64,000 bases of DNA from Hyphomicrobiales bacterium (lineage in GTDB: Bacteria; Pseudomonadota; Alphaproteobacteria; Rhizobiales; Aestuariivirgaceae): positions 1 through 64,000 of the forward strand of contig JANYHN010000013.1 in the NCBI GenBank assembly GCA_025359045.1. The letters are read 5' to 3'. Of this stretch, positions 9,573 to 18,943 are shown piece after piece; positions within the stretch are counted from its first letter, which is position 1; every line of letters starts with the position of its first letter. The notes below the pieces were generated by a model. The model worked only from the letters and a program-made list of their open reading frames with translations, made no database searches and was not told the origin of the DNA. Both the position numbers and the translations under genes were made by a program.

Positions 9573-10394
9573 ATGAACAAAAACGATCAAAGCCTTGCTG
9601 CAGCGCGTGCCTCTGGCAAGAAGCAGGAAGAAGGTGTTTGGGAGACTTTTAAAGTCATTATCCAAGCGCTAGCGATTGCATTTTTTGTGCGCACTTTCTT
9701 TTTTCAGCCTTTCAATATTCCATCCGCATCTATGTATCCGACTTTGAAAATTGGTGATTATCTATTTGTTTCAAAGCTTTCTTATGGATACGGAAAGTAT
9801 TCGTTTAATTTTTCCTTCCCACCTTTTGTTGCTAACCCTTGGAATTGCTGTCCTGTTGATTTCCCGGGCCGTATGGTTTTGGCGGATACACCAAAGCGCG
9901 GCGATGTGGCTGTGTTTAAATACCCCCAAGATTTGACAGTTGATTACATCAAGCGCGTGGTTGGTTTGCCGGGCGATGTGATTCAAATGAAGCAAGGCGT
10001 TTTGTTCATCAACGGGCAAGAAGTGAAGAAAGAACGCGTTGAGGATTATGTCGATCCAAATGGCGAGACAGGCGGTGGTGCTTCTGTTTCGCAGTTCCGG
10101 GAAACTTTGCCGAACGGTGTGACCTACAATGTGCTTGATTTCGGGACAAGCGAGGGCCCACCCGACACCACCGAGGAATATGTGGTTCCAGCAAACCATT
10201 ATTTTATGATGGGTGATAACCGCGATAATAGCCAAGATTCGCGCTATCTCGATAAGGTTGGTTACGTGCCAATAGAAAACTTTGTTGGTAAAGCTGACAT
10301 CGTGTTTTTCTCCTTCCAACCCGGTGCCAGCCTGGCTCGCATTTGGGAGTGGCCAATGCAAATTCGTTGGTCGCGTTTCTTCCATTGGATTTGA
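9573..10394 (+). CDS. lepB: Signal peptidase I
   Basis: 273 aa inner-membrane serine protease that removes Sec and Tat signal peptides. A single N-terminal helix (VIIQALAIAFFVRTFFF, about 28-44) precedes the catalytic Ser53 in IPSASMYPTL. The general-base Lys127 is in DYIKRVVGLPGD, and GDNRDNSQDSR lies near 210. ATG 9573 was chosen because it has TTAGGAAGC just upstream; an in-frame ATG at 9519 lacks a ribosome binding site and would add 18 unusual residues. Confidence 0.94.
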   Translation: MNKNDQSLAAARASGKKQEEGVWETFKVIIQALAIAFFVRTFFFQPFNIPSASMYPTLKIGDYLFVSKLSYGYGKYSFNFSFPPFVANPWNCCPVDFPGRMVLADTPKRGDVAVFKYPQDLTVDYIKRVVGLPGDVIQMKQGVLFINGQEVKKERVEDYVDPNGETGGGASVSQFRETLPNGVTYNVLDFGTSEGPPDTTEEYVVPANHYFMMGDNRDNSQDSRYLDKVGYVPIENFVGKADIVFFSFQPGASLARIWEWPMQIRWSRFFHWI

Positions 10395-10400
10395 GGTATC

Positions 10401-11087
10401 TTGCCGCGCGAAAACCAAGAGGCGATTGACCAACTTGAAGAGTTGATCGGTTATCAATTTCATGCGCGTGTGCTTTGCAGAAACGCGCTGACCCATGGCA
10501 GCCGCAATGCTAATAAACCTGATTATCAGCGCTTAGAATTCCTCGGTGACCGCGTACTCAGTCTGATCATCGCTGAAGAACTGTTCAAACGTTATAGCCA
10601 TGAGCAGGAAGGCCAGATGGCTGCCAGGCTAAGTTTACTTGTGCGCGGCGAAACTTGCGCTGCCGTTGGCATCGAGATGGGGCTGGATCAGTTCATTCTA
10701 TTGGGTCCCGTTGAAAAGAAAAAAGGCGTTCAACGCAGCGGATCTGTCTTAGGTGATGTGGTTGAATCACTGATCGGCGCACTTTATCTCGATGGCGGTT
10801 TGGATGTGGCGCGCAATTTTATTTTAAAACGATGGGAGGGGCGGATTAGCGTTCACCCCACCAATTTGAAAGACGCCAAAACCATCGTGCAGGAATGGGC
10901 CTTGGGCCGCGCTTTGCCCCTGCCACATTATGAGGTGGTCGCGCGCGAGGGATTGGAGCATTCTCCAACTTTCACAGTTGAGTTGCGCGTTGGGCCTTTT
11001 GAGGTGACAAAAGGTGTGGGGGCTTCTAAGCGGGCTTCTGAAATGGCTGCAGCGAATGAATTTATCGCGCGCGAAGGAATTAGATAG
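10401..11087 (+). CDS. rnc: Ribonuclease III
   Basis: 228 aa double-strand RNA nuclease. The signature RLEFLGDRVLSLIIAEEL is at about 44-61, with the second catalytic acidic patch DVVESLIGALYLDGG near 119-133. A dsRNA-binding domain (about 155-225) begins at AKTIVQEWALG. The TTG start at 10401 follows GAGG at the lepB end. It sits in the usual lepB-rnc-era order and its stop abuts the era ATG. Confidence 0.94.
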   Translation: MPRENQEAIDQLEELIGYQFHARVLCRNALTHGSRNANKPDYQRLEFLGDRVLSLIIAEELFKRYSHEQEGQMAARLSLLVRGETCAAVGIEMGLDQFILLGPVEKKKGVQRSGSVLGDVVESLIGALYLDGGLDVARNFILKRWEGRISVHPTNLKDAKTIVQEWALGRALPLPHYEVVAREGLEHSPTFTVELRVGPFEVTKGVGASKRASEMAAANEFIAREGIR

Positions 11088-11981
11088 ATGAATGATACTC
11101 CCACGCGTTGCGGTTTTGCTGCTATTATCGGGGCACCGAATGCTGGCAAATCTACGCTGGTCAATAAACTGGTTGGATCAAAAGTTTCGATCGTAAGCCA
11201 CAAGGTTCAGACCACGCGGGCGCGCATTCGCGCGATCTATATGCACGAGCAATCTCAGGTGGTTTTGGTTGATACACCGGGCATTTTCAAACCGCGTCGC
11301 AAGCTTGATGAAGCCATGGTTGAAAGTGCGTGGGCTGGCGCTGGCGAGGCAGATGCAGTCGTGCTGATCGTGGATGCAAGGCGCGGGCTTGAAGATGAAG
11401 TTATGAAAATCATAGAAGGCTTTAAGGCGAGTAACACCAAAGCCATGCTGGTGCTCAATAAGATTGATTTGATCGAAATTGAAAAATTGATGCCGCTGGC
11501 TGAACAATGTTCTGCGGCCTTTCCTTTTACAGACACATTCATGGTTTCGGCGATTAGCGGTTCGGGCGTGGCCAAGCTGGGTGCAAAGCTTGCTGAAATG
11601 ATGCCGCTTGGCCCCTGGCTTTATCCGGAAGATCAAACGGCGGATGTGCATTTGCGCTTTATCGCTTCAGAGATTACCCGCGAGAAAATTTATGAACGCT
11701 TGCATGATGAGCTGCCTTATTCGTCCACGGTTGAAACCGAAGCTTGGGAAGAAAAGAAAGACGGTTCAGTCAAAATCACCCAAGCCATATTTGTGGAGCG
11801 CGATAGCCAGAAGGCGATTGTGCTTGGAAAAGGCGGGGCCCAGATTAAAGTGCTGGGACAATTGGCGCGTAAAGAAATGGAAGAATCGTTTGAACGGCGT
11901 GTACATTTGTTTCTCTTCGTCAAAGTACGCGAGAACTGGGCCGTTGACCCAGAACGATTGAGGATGATGGGATTACGCTGA
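11088..11981 (+). CDS. era: GTPase Era
   Basis: 297 aa ribosome-assembly GTPase that binds the 3' end of 16S rRNA. G1 is GAPNAGKST (about 15-23), G3 DTPG, G4 NKID, and G5 SAISG. The C-terminal KH domain (about 205-290) has the VLGKGGAQIKVLGQ loop. It starts immediately after the rnc stop, and recO follows one base after its own stop. Confidence 0.96.
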   Translation: MNDTPTRCGFAAIIGAPNAGKSTLVNKLVGSKVSIVSHKVQTTRARIRAIYMHEQSQVVLVDTPGIFKPRRKLDEAMVESAWAGAGEADAVVLIVDARRGLEDEVMKIIEGFKASNTKAMLVLNKIDLIEIEKLMPLAEQCSAAFPFTDTFMVSAISGSGVAKLGAKLAEMMPLGPWLYPEDQTADVHLRFIASEITREKIYERLHDELPYSSTVETEAWEEKKDGSVKITQAIFVERDSQKAIVLGKGGAQIKVLGQLARKEMEESFERRVHLFLFVKVRENWAVDPERLRMMGLR

Positions 11982-11982
11982 G

Positions 11983-12711
11983 ATGGAATGGCGCGACGAG
12001 GGCGTTATCATTGGGGTTCGCAGCCATGGCGAAACATCCGCTATTGTTGAAATGCTCACGGCTGAACATGGGCGCTGCATGGGTATGGTGCGCGGTGGGC
12101 GCGGGCGGCAAATGCGGCCGATTTTACAGCCCGGCAATCTCGTAATGGCCACATGGCGTGCACGGCTTGAAGATCATCTGGGCACCTATCAAGTCGAGCC
12201 ACTGAGTTTAAAAGCCGGATTTATCTTGGCGCATCCATTGCGATTGGCGGGACTATCAACTTTGATGGCGCTTGCACAATTGTTGCCCGAGCGTGAGCCG
12301 CATCCTAAGCTTTATCATGCAGCACACATCGTGATGGCTTCGTTTGAAGATGATGCCGTGTGGCCAGCCTTGTTGGTGCGCTGGGAGATGGGCCTTTTGG
12401 ACGAGTTGGGCTTCGGTATGGATTTATCGAAATGTGCCTCAACGGGTTCGGTTGAAGAATTGCATTATGTTTCGCCGCGCACCGGCCGCGCTGTGAGCCG
12501 CGAGGCGGGGCTTCCTTATCAAGACAAGCTATTTTCCCTCCCGGCATTTTTGCGCGGCGAAACCGATGTTTTGGCGGGCGATGTTTTGGCTGGCCTCAAG
12601 CTTACCGGATTTTTTCTGGAGCGCCATGTGCTGGGCCCTCGTGCCATTGAAATGCCACGCGCGCGGCAATGGCTGGCTGAAGGTTTATTGAGCCGGGCCG
12701 CTGCAGCATGA
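11983..12711 (+). CDS. recO: DNA repair protein RecO
   Basis: 242 aa. An N-terminal OB fold (EGVIIGVRSHGETSAIVEML at the start of the protein) is followed by an alpha-helical domain, as in RecO, which loads RecA on SSB-coated gaps in the RecFOR pathway. The zinc-binding Cys cluster of some RecO proteins is not evident: only one Cys (SKCAST) remains in that region. The start is one base after era, and the stop overlaps the next ATG (ATGA). Confidence 0.9.
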   Translation: MEWRDEGVIIGVRSHGETSAIVEMLTAEHGRCMGMVRGGRGRQMRPILQPGNLVMATWRARLEDHLGTYQVEPLSLKAGFILAHPLRLAGLSTLMALAQLLPEREPHPKLYHAAHIVMASFEDDAVWPALLVRWEMGLLDELGFGMDLSKCASTGSVEELHYVSPRTGRAVSREAGLPYQDKLFSLPAFLRGETDVLAGDVLAGLKLTGFFLERHVLGPRAIEMPRARQWLAEGLLSRAAAA

Positions 12712-13112
12712 TTGGACGACTTAACCATGTGGCCATTGCCGTGCCAGATTTAGCTGCGGCATCGGCGCTCTACAGAGGTGCGTTGGGCGCTGACGTTTCT
12801 GAGCCTCAAGAATTGCCAGAGCATGGTGTGACGGTTGTGTTCATTACGCTGCCCAACACAAAGATCGAGTTGCTTGAACCTTTAGGGGAAGCTTCCCCGA
12901 TTGCCGCATTTTTGGCGAAGAATTCTGCGGGTGGGATGCATCACATTTGCTATGAAGTGGATGATCTTATAGTCGCACGCGACCAACTGCTGGCTTCGGG
13001 TTTACGTGTATTAGGCGGTGATGCGCCTAAAATTGGAGCGCATGGCAAGCCCGTGTTATTTTTGCACCCGAAAGATTTTAACGGTGTGTTGGTGGAGTTG
13101 GAGCAGAAATGA
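12708..13112 (+). CDS. mce: Methylmalonyl-CoA epimerase
   Basis: 134 aa VOC-superfamily enzyme interconverting (R)- and (S)-methylmalonyl-CoA. It has two beta-alpha-beta-beta-beta modules with metal ligands in LNHVAIAV (His7), MHHICYEV and the terminal VLVELEQ. Its product feeds methylmalonyl-CoA mutase, a B12 enzyme, which fits a B12-making genome. It overlaps recO and the DUF1467 gene by ATGA at both ends. Confidence 0.9.
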   Translation: MIGRLNHVAIAVPDLAAASALYRGALGADVSEPQELPEHGVTVVFITLPNTKIELLEPLGEASPIAAFLAKNSAGGMHHICYEVDDLIVARDQLLASGLRVLGGDAPKIGAHGKPVLFLHPKDFNGVLVELEQK

Positions 13113-13348
13113 AAATTGGCAGCATGATTGCGATTTATTTTGTGATCTGGTGGACCGTGTTGTTCGCGGTGTTGCCATTTGGCGTTCGCAATTCACACGA
13201 GGCTGGTCAAAAGATGGAGCCGGGCAATGATGCTGGCGCTCCGATGGCGCTTCATTGGGGCAAGAAAATTTTGGCCACAAGTGTAATTGCGTTAGCTTTG
13301 TTCGGTCTGGTTTATGCTCAGATCGTGCATCATGTTTTTGGTAGCTAA
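13109..13348 (+). CDS. DUF1467 family small membrane protein
   Basis: 79 aa. Two membrane helices (MIAIYFVIWWTVLFAVLP and KILATSVIALALFGLVYA) flank a short polar loop with the family-typical VLPFGVR and WGKKI. The role is unknown. Its position directly after methylmalonyl-CoA epimerase is common in Rhizobiales. The start overlaps mce (ATGA), and the 3' end overlaps the convergent betC by 4 bases. Confidence 0.85.
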   Translation: MKIGSMIAIYFVIWWTVLFAVLPFGVRNSHEAGQKMEPGNDAGAPMALHWGKKILATSVIALALFGLVYAQIVHHVFGS

Positions 13349-14898
13349 CGCCTTTTACTCTCAATATCCGGCGCTTGCGGAAATCTTGATTTCAAATCGC
13401 GTTCTGTCACACTCATATGATTGCGGGTATATTGTTCGGATGCATCACGGAGCGGTTGAAAATCCCACGGGAAGTGGTGGCCTTGTTTCATGGCTTCGAA
13501 CATCATCAGCCGTGATTGTTGACTTTCCAAAACTTGCGCATGGATTTTCGGGATGTCGAATTTGGCTTCCACTTCACTGCGGAATTTTTTAGCCAGTGGG
13601 TGAGTTGACGCGAGATTGTTTAGTTCATTTGGATCATCAACCAGGTTGAACAGTTGATCAGGGTCTACGGGGGTATGGATAAATTTCCACGGGCCACGTC
13701 GCAACATGTATAGGGGCGCTATCGCTCCTTCGGCCAAATACTCACCCCAAGCAGTTGCATCTGGATTTTCTTGCGCACCTTGCAATAATGGCAGCAACGA
13801 ACGACCATCGACTTTGCGGGCGAGTTCAGTGGTTCCGCCGATTGCTGAAATCGTTGGCATGATATCGGCCAGTGACACTGGCTCCTTAACACGGCGTGGG
13901 TTTATTGATTTTGGATTCCACATGATCAGCGGAATATGGGCGGCGGGTTCGAGGTATGACATTTTATACCACAGTCCACGCTCACCCAAAAAATCACCGT
14001 GATCAGAAGTGAATATGATCGTGGTGTTTTCAAGTTGACCGGTGACTTTTAAGGTGTTGATCAATTGGCCGAGCAGATCGTCAACATAAGAAATATTGGC
14101 AAAATAGCCATGACGTGCGGCTCGAATGTCGGCCTCAGTCACGGTATAATCGCTCATTGCAGAAACATCGTAAAGCCGCTGGCTATGGCCATCGAGATTT
14201 TCGCGCGACATGTGAGGCACGGCGGGCAGGGGGATGTCCTCATCTTTATACAAATCCCAAAACTTTTTGCGCGCTGCGTAGGGATCGTGCGGATGTGTAA
14301 AGCTGGCCATCAAAGCAAAAGGCTTTTCGGGCGAAAAACGAGCATAGTCATAAAGTTTGCCCGTGGCTTGAAACGCCACATCGTCATCAAACGCAAGCTG
14401 GTTTGAAATCTCGGCGATTCCGGGTTGCAGCACCGATGTCATGTTGTGATACCACCAGTCAATGCGCTCTTGTTTCAAGCGCCAATCGGGAGTCCAGCCG
14501 AAATCGGCAGGGTAAATATCAGTGGTTAGGCGCTCTTCCAGGCCATGGAGCTGGTCTGGGCCAACAAAGTGCATCTTGCCAGAGAGGCAGGTTTGATAGC
14601 CATTCAAGCGCAGATAATGCGCCCAACTTGGAATTGCAGATGGGAATTCTGCGGCGTTGTCATAGACGCCCGTGCGCGAGGGCAACAGTCCGTTCATCAC
14701 CGTGGCTCTGGCTGGCGCGCAAAGTGGACTGGTGGAATAGCAATTTTCAAACACCACACCTTCGCGGGCCAAGCGGCTTAAATTTGGTGTTTGCGTTAGC
14801 TTGTGGCCGTAAGGTTCCAGAAACTGTGCAGCCAGCTGATCAGCCATCACAAACAGAATGTTGGGTTTTTTCGCTGTCGCCACTATATCTGTCCCCAT
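13345..14898 (-). CDS. betC: Choline-sulfatase
   Basis: About 517 aa arylsulfatase-superfamily enzyme that frees choline from choline-O-sulfate. PNILFVMADQ supplies metal ligands. The CxPxR formylglycine motif is PLCAPARAT. TSDHGDFLGERGLW follows near the middle, and the C-terminal choline-sulfatase domain shows the diagnostic HFPWDFQPLRDAS and NHMSV. No signal peptide is seen, consistent with cytoplasmic BetC. Start ATG 14898 is preferred (an in-frame ATG at 14928 would add 10 residues); neither has a clear ribosome binding site. No betA, betB or betI is nearby. The 5' end overlaps the divergent yidD start. Confidence 0.88.
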   Translation of the reverse strand: MGTDIVATAKKPNILFVMADQLAAQFLEPYGHKLTQTPNLSRLAREGVVFENCYSTSPLCAPARATVMNGLLPSRTGVYDNAAEFPSAIPSWAHYLRLNGYQTCLSGKMHFVGPDQLHGLEERLTTDIYPADFGWTPDWRLKQERIDWWYHNMTSVLQPGIAEISNQLAFDDDVAFQATGKLYDYARFSPEKPFALMASFTHPHDPYAARKKFWDLYKDEDIPLPAVPHMSRENLDGHSQRLYDVSAMSDYTVTEADIRAARHGYFANISYVDDLLGQLINTLKVTGQLENTTIIFTSDHGDFLGERGLWYKMSYLEPAAHIPLIMWNPKSINPRRVKEPVSLADIMPTISAIGGTTELARKVDGRSLLPLLQGAQENPDATAWGEYLAEGAIAPLYMLRRGPWKFIHTPVDPDQLFNLVDDPNELNNLASTHPLAKKFRSEVEAKFDIPKIHAQVLESQQSRLMMFEAMKQGHHFPWDFQPLRDASEQYTRNHMSVTERDLKSRFPQAPDIESKRR

Positions 14899-15148
14899 GA
14901 AAACGCTGCTGCTCGGATTGATCCGCATCTATCAGCTTACACTATCATCCTTCATGGGGCGAGGATGCCGCTTTTTGCCGACATGTTCAGACTATGCGCG
15001 ACAGGCCATTGAACAACATGGTGCAATATGCGGATCGGCGCTGGCTGCCAGACGCATTTCACGGTGTCACCCCTGGGGTGGTGACGGGTTTGACCCCGTT
15101 CCCGCCACATGCAATTGTGGCTGGCCCAAACAAAAAGAGCCGAAGTGA
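14897..15148 (+). CDS. yidD: Membrane protein insertion efficiency factor YidD
   Basis: 83 aa. The family core is GRGCRFLPTCSDYARQAIEQHG then RRISRCHPWGGDGFDPVP, split here by the sequence rather than quoted whole; the three conserved Cys are present. It helps insertion of inner-membrane proteins near YidC. ATG 14897 matches the family N-terminus (MKTLLLGLIRIYQ); an upstream in-frame ATG at 14858 lies inside betC. It overlaps betC head to head, so the two promoters must lie within each other's coding sequence. Confidence 0.9.
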   Translation: MKTLLLGLIRIYQLTLSSFMGRGCRFLPTCSDYARQAIEQHGAICGSALAARRISRCHPWGGDGFDPVPATCNCGWPKQKEPK

Positions 15149-15156
15149 ACTCCGGC
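15132..15156 (-). terminator. Intrinsic terminator, minus strand
   Basis: Read on the minus strand: GCCGGAG, loop TTCA, CTTCGGC, then TCTTTTTG. It lies 27 bases after the stop of the outer-membrane protein gene at 15183 and overlaps the last codons of yidD. Confidence 0.8.
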
Positions 15157-15182
15157 CCCTTGGTCTTGTGATTTGAATGAAC

Positions 15183-15866
15183 TTAGAAAGCCCAGATCAG
15201 AGCGGCCTTGGTTTCCCATTCATCACCCCAATGGTTGGTGATGTTACAGCAACCTGATGAGTAGGTTGCGTCACCAAGTTTTGTATAAACGCTTTCTAGG
15301 CGGAAGCGGATACTGTCGGTAAATGCGTGTTCCACACCAAGGCCCGCAACCCAACCAAATTGATCTTGCTTGAGGCCATTCGGAATGCCTGCAACGATGC
15401 CGTTATATTCACCACGTGCATAAGCGCCACCTGCTGTGAGGTAAAGCAATGTGTCGTCAAAGGCATAACCCATGCGACCGCGAAGGGTGGCGATGCTATC
15501 GAGTTTGAAGCGGAAATCAGCAGTTGGATCAATATTGTGCACGATGTCGTTGCTCATGCCCCAGTCTGCCTCGATACCAAACACGATGTCGTCGATCTGG
15601 TGGTTGTAACCGGCAAGCACGCCGCCTTTATATCCACAACCGGCATTGAGATAGGTCGGCGTGCCAACAGCTCCATTGTCGGTCACCGTGCCGTTGATGC
15701 AAGCTGTGCCGACCCAACCGCCAGCATAAAAGCCCGACCAATCATATGTGGCTGGGCGCAGTTGCTCGACGGGTGGTGGAGGTGGATCCAAGTCAGCGGC
15801 AAGCGCGGCTGCACCGGGAATAATCGCCGAAAGGGCGAGGGAGGCGAGGAGAAGAAACTTTTTCAT
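15183..15866 (-). CDS. Outer-membrane beta-barrel protein (Omp25/31-like)
   Basis: 227 aa. The signal peptide is MKKFLLLASLALSAIIPGAAALA, followed by a Pro-rich spacer (DLDPPPPPVEQL). Then comes YDWSGFYAGGWVG, the hallmark start of the small eight-strand barrels of Rhizobiales (Omp25, heat-resistant agglutinin type), with VLAGYNHQIDDIVFGIEADW and the family C-terminal aromatic F. Start ATG 15866 was chosen by the signal peptide; a longer in-frame form lacks one. The adjacent Cys pair SGCCN and two other Cys may form disulfides. A terminator follows. Confidence 0.88.
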   Translation of the reverse strand: MKKFLLLASLALSAIIPGAAALAADLDPPPPPVEQLRPATYDWSGFYAGGWVGTACINGTVTDNGAVGTPTYLNAGCGYKGGVLAGYNHQIDDIVFGIEADWGMSNDIVHNIDPTADFRFKLDSIATLRGRMGYAFDDTLLYLTAGGAYARGEYNGIVAGIPNGLKQDQFGWVAGLGVEHAFTDSIRFRLESVYTKLGDATYSSGCCNITNHWGDEWETKAALIWAF

Positions 15867-16070
15867 ATTTGTACCCACTAACTGTTGACCTGCAATGGAG
15901 CAGAACATGAACTGTTAAGGTTAATGGCGGGTTATTAAAAAGTTACGCTAATCTTAACGATTTTCGCGAGGGCTTGACCGCCTCGCCATGACGCGGCAAT
16001 TGTGGATTTCAATCAATGATTTGGCTTACCCGCGAATGGTTTGTGGGAGTGAGCAACAGGAGAGAATAAA

Positions 16071-18023
16071 ATGATCACACTCACATTCCCTGATGGCGCA
16101 AAGCGCGACGTTGAGCAGGGTTCCACAGCAGGCCATGTGGCCGCATCAATCTCTAAGTCATTGGAAAAAAAGGCTGTTGCTGCCATTGTGAATGGCCAAC
16201 TGGTTGATTTGGCTGACCCGATCAACGCTGATGCCACTTTACAGATTGTAACACGCGATGATGACCGCGCGCTGGAACTCATTCGCCATGATGCCGCTCA
16301 CGTGCTCGCCGAGGCTGTGCAAGAATTACATCCGGGCACGCAAGTGACGATTGGGCCGGTCATTGAAAATGGTTTCTATTATGACTTTTTCCGCAATGAG
16401 CCATTTAGCCAAGCTGACTTTGCGCCAATTGAAAAAAAGATGCGGGAGATTATTCAGCGCGACAAGCCTTTCACAAAAACTGTGAAGAGCCGCGAAGAAG
16501 CCAAGGCGTTTTTCGAGAAAAAGGGCGAGGCTTTTAAAGTTGAGTTGGTGGACTCAATCCCCGGCAATGAGGATATCAAATTTTACGATCAGGGTGGTTG
16601 GGTGGATATGTGCCGCGGGCCGCATATGACTTCGACTGGCAAAATCGGCACGGCGTTTAAATTGATGAAAGTGGCAGGTGCCTATTGGCGCGGCGATTCC
16701 ACCAAGCCCATGCTCACACGCATTTACGGCACAGCTTGGGCCAATGACAAAGATTTGCAAAACTATGTGACGGCTTTGGAAGAAGCTGAAAAGCGCGACC
16801 ACCGCAAGCTGGGTCGCGAGATGGATCTATTCCATTTCCAAGATGAAGGCCCCGGCGTGGTGTTCTGGCATGCTAAGGGCTGGACGATGTTCCAGCTGTT
16901 GATTTCCTATATGCGCCGCCGCTTGAACAAGCTCGACTATCAAGAGGTGAACGCGCCGCAAGTTCTGGATAAATCACTCTGGGAGACATCCGGCCATTGG
17001 GGCTGGTACCGCGAGGGCATGTTCCAGGTCACATCGGCTGGTGAACACACGGAAGACGAACAAGTGTTTGCGCTGAAACCAATGAACTGCCCCGGCCATG
17101 TGCAGCTGTTTAAACATGGGCTTCGCTCATACCGTGAACTGCCGATGCGCCTTGCGGAATTTGGCTTGGTGCATCGCTATGAACCATCTGGCGCGTTGCA
17201 CGGTCTGATGCGGGTGCGTGGCTTTACGCAGGATGATGCGCATATTTTCTGTACGCCAGAGCAGATGGCTGATGAGTGTTTGAAGATCAATGATTTGATT
17301 TTGTCGACATACAAAGATTTTGGTTTCGAGCAGATCGTGGTGAAGCTTTCCACACGCCCTGAAAAGCGCGTGGGCACGGATGCGGATTGGGATCGTGCTG
17401 AAGACATCATGCAAAAAGTTTTGGTGCAAATCTCCGAAGCGTCCGATGGCAAGATTAAAACCGCAATCAATCCAGGCGAGGGCGCTTTCTATGGCCCCAA
17501 ATTTGAATATGTGCTGCGCGATGCGATCGGCCGCGATTGGCAATGCGGCACAACGCAGGTGGACTTCAATCTGCCGGAACGGTTTGGCGCATTCTATATT
17601 GGCGCCGATGGCGAGAAGCACGTGCCAGTGATGATCCACCGCGCAATCTGCGGTTCGATGGAACGGTTCTTGGGAATTTTGATTGAGAATTTCGCCGGAC
17701 ATTTCCCACTGTGGTTAGCGCCGCTGCAAGTGATGGTGGCGCCGATTACATCTGAAGCTGATGACTATGCCGTCGAAGTGCGCAGCCAACTCCGCGCACT
17801 TGGCCTGAGAGCTGATGCTGATTTGCGCAATGAAAAGATCAATTACAAAGTGCGGGAGCATTCATTAGCCAAGGTGCCGGTGATTTTGGCCGTGGGTAAA
17901 CGCGAGATGGAAGAGAAGACAGTTTCAGTGCGCAGGTTAGGTTCGCAGGAGCAGAAGGTGGCAGGTTTGGCGGATACGTTGGCAGCACTGGTGAAGGAAG
18001 CGATGCCACCTGATTTGACGTGA
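16071..18023 (+). CDS. thrS: Threonyl-tRNA synthetase
   Basis: 650 aa, full length. TGS domain 1-62; editing domain about 65-225 with [10 protein letters not shown] and the DMCRGPHM motif; class II catalytic core about 245-535 with [11 protein letters not shown] (zinc Cys) and PYGP-equivalent ending GQ; anticodon-binding domain about 540-645. GGAG precedes ATG 16071 by 9 bases. It charges tRNA-Thr and stands alone between divergent or accessory genes. Confidence 0.96.
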   Translation: MITLTFPDGAKRDVEQGSTAGHVAASISKSLEKKAVAAIVNGQLVDLADPINADATLQIVTRDDDRALELIRHDAAHVLAEAVQELHPGTQVTIGPVIENGFYYDFFRNEPFSQADFAPIEKKMREIIQRDKPFTKTVKSREEAKAFFEKKGEAFKVELVDSIPGNEDIKFYDQGGWVDMCRGPHMTSTGKIGTAFKLMKVAGAYWRGDSTKPMLTRIYGTAWANDKDLQNYVTALEEAEKRDHRKLGREMDLFHFQDEGPGVVFWHAKGWTMFQLLISYMRRRLNKLDYQEVNAPQVLDKSLWETSGHWGWYREGMFQVTSAGEHTEDEQVFALKPMNCPGHVQLFKHGLRSYRELPMRLAEFGLVHRYEPSGALHGLMRVRGFTQDDAHIFCTPEQMADECLKINDLILSTYKDFGFEQIVVKLSTRPEKRVGTDADWDRAEDIMQKVLVQISEASDGKIKTAINPGEGAFYGPKFEYVLRDAIGRDWQCGTTQVDFNLPERFGAFYIGADGEKHVPVMIHRAICGSMERFLGILIENFAGHFPLWLAPLQVMVAPITSEADDYAVEVRSQLRALGLRADADLRNEKINYKVREHSLAKVPVILAVGKREMEEKTVSVRRLGSQEQKVAGLADTLAALVKEAMPPDLT

Positions 18024-18057
18024 AGTGTGAGGTGGATTTTAATTAAGGTTGGTTCAA

Positions 18058-18900
18058 ATGATTAAGCCTTTTGCCTTTGTATTGATGCCATTCTCGTCCG
18101 AATTTGACGATATCTATAAACTGGGTATCAAGTCGGCTGCGGACGAAGTTGGAATACTAGCAGAGCGTGTCGACGAGCAAACATTCTCTGAAACTATTTT
18201 AGAGCGTATTTATCGCCAAATTGATGTTGCAGATATGATAATTGCCGACATGACTGGTCAAAATCCAAATGTGTTTTACGAAGTTGGATTATGCCATTCT
18301 AAAAACAAACTTTGCGTACTTCTCACTCAAAACACCAACGACATACCTTTCGACTTGAAACACCATAGGCACATTGTTTACGGCGGAAAAATTTCTGAAC
18401 TCAAATCAAAATTAATTGATGACTTGAACTGGTTGAAAGATGAGGTTGGTAAAAAGAAAAGTGAAATTTTTGCGGTAACTTTGAAAAGATGTGAAGGTTT
18501 TTTGGCAAAAGATGATTGGAGGGCCGTTGGAGAAATGGACCTTGAACTTGAAATTCATAACAATGGTCAGTCTCGCTCTCCCGAAATTGAAGCTATCTAC
18601 TTTCATACACATAAAAATTGGTCATTTTCCCAAGATAGTATCGATTGTTCTTACAATATTGGAGACAAAGAAAATACGAAACGTCATTTCCTAAAAGCAC
18701 CAGTGGCTAGGCTTTCTCCAGGTGCATGGGCTCCGATAAAAATGGCGGGTAAAAAGACATATTGGAATAAATTCAAGGGAAGTGAACTTCAAGAAAAGTA
18801 TATTGCAAAAGGGGTTGTCATTTTGGAAATTGTTACATCGGAAGGTAATTTTAAACACCTAATTAATTTGGATGTAACCTTTGAAGGCGTTCCATTTTAA
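18058..18900 (+). CDS. Nucleoside 2-deoxyribosyltransferase-like / TIR-like domain protein
   Basis: 280 aa. The N-terminal ~125 residues have a Rossmann-like pattern: FVLMPFSSEFDDIY, then RIYRQIDVADMIIADMTG and NPNVFYEVGLCHSKNK. This resembles nucleoside 2-deoxyribosyltransferase-fold and TIR-like nucleotide hydrolase domains used in stress and antiphage systems. The C-terminal ~150 residues are beta-rich and not recognised; they may be a sensor. ATG 18058 has AAGG 10 bases upstream. The gene is strikingly AT-rich next to thrS and adjoins a HicAB pair, suggesting a transferred defence-type islet. Activity and ligand are inference. Confidence 0.6.
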   Translation: MIKPFAFVLMPFSSEFDDIYKLGIKSAADEVGILAERVDEQTFSETILERIYRQIDVADMIIADMTGQNPNVFYEVGLCHSKNKLCVLLTQNTNDIPFDLKHHRHIVYGGKISELKSKLIDDLNWLKDEVGKKKSEIFAVTLKRCEGFLAKDDWRAVGEMDLELEIHNNGQSRSPEIEAIYFHTHKNWSFSQDSIDCSYNIGDKENTKRHFLKAPVARLSPGAWAPIKMAGKKTYWNKFKGSELQEKYIAKGVVILEIVTSEGNFKHLINLDVTFEGVPF

Positions 18901-18943
18901 GTGTAACTAGTATGCGAAAATACAACCTGTCTCCTTTTAATAT

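Noticed and set aside
9771-10496. 241-aa open frame antisense to lepB
   Set aside because: Lies opposite a clear signal peptidase gene, has no recognisable family or ribosome binding site, and is rich in His/Asn as expected of a shadow frame.
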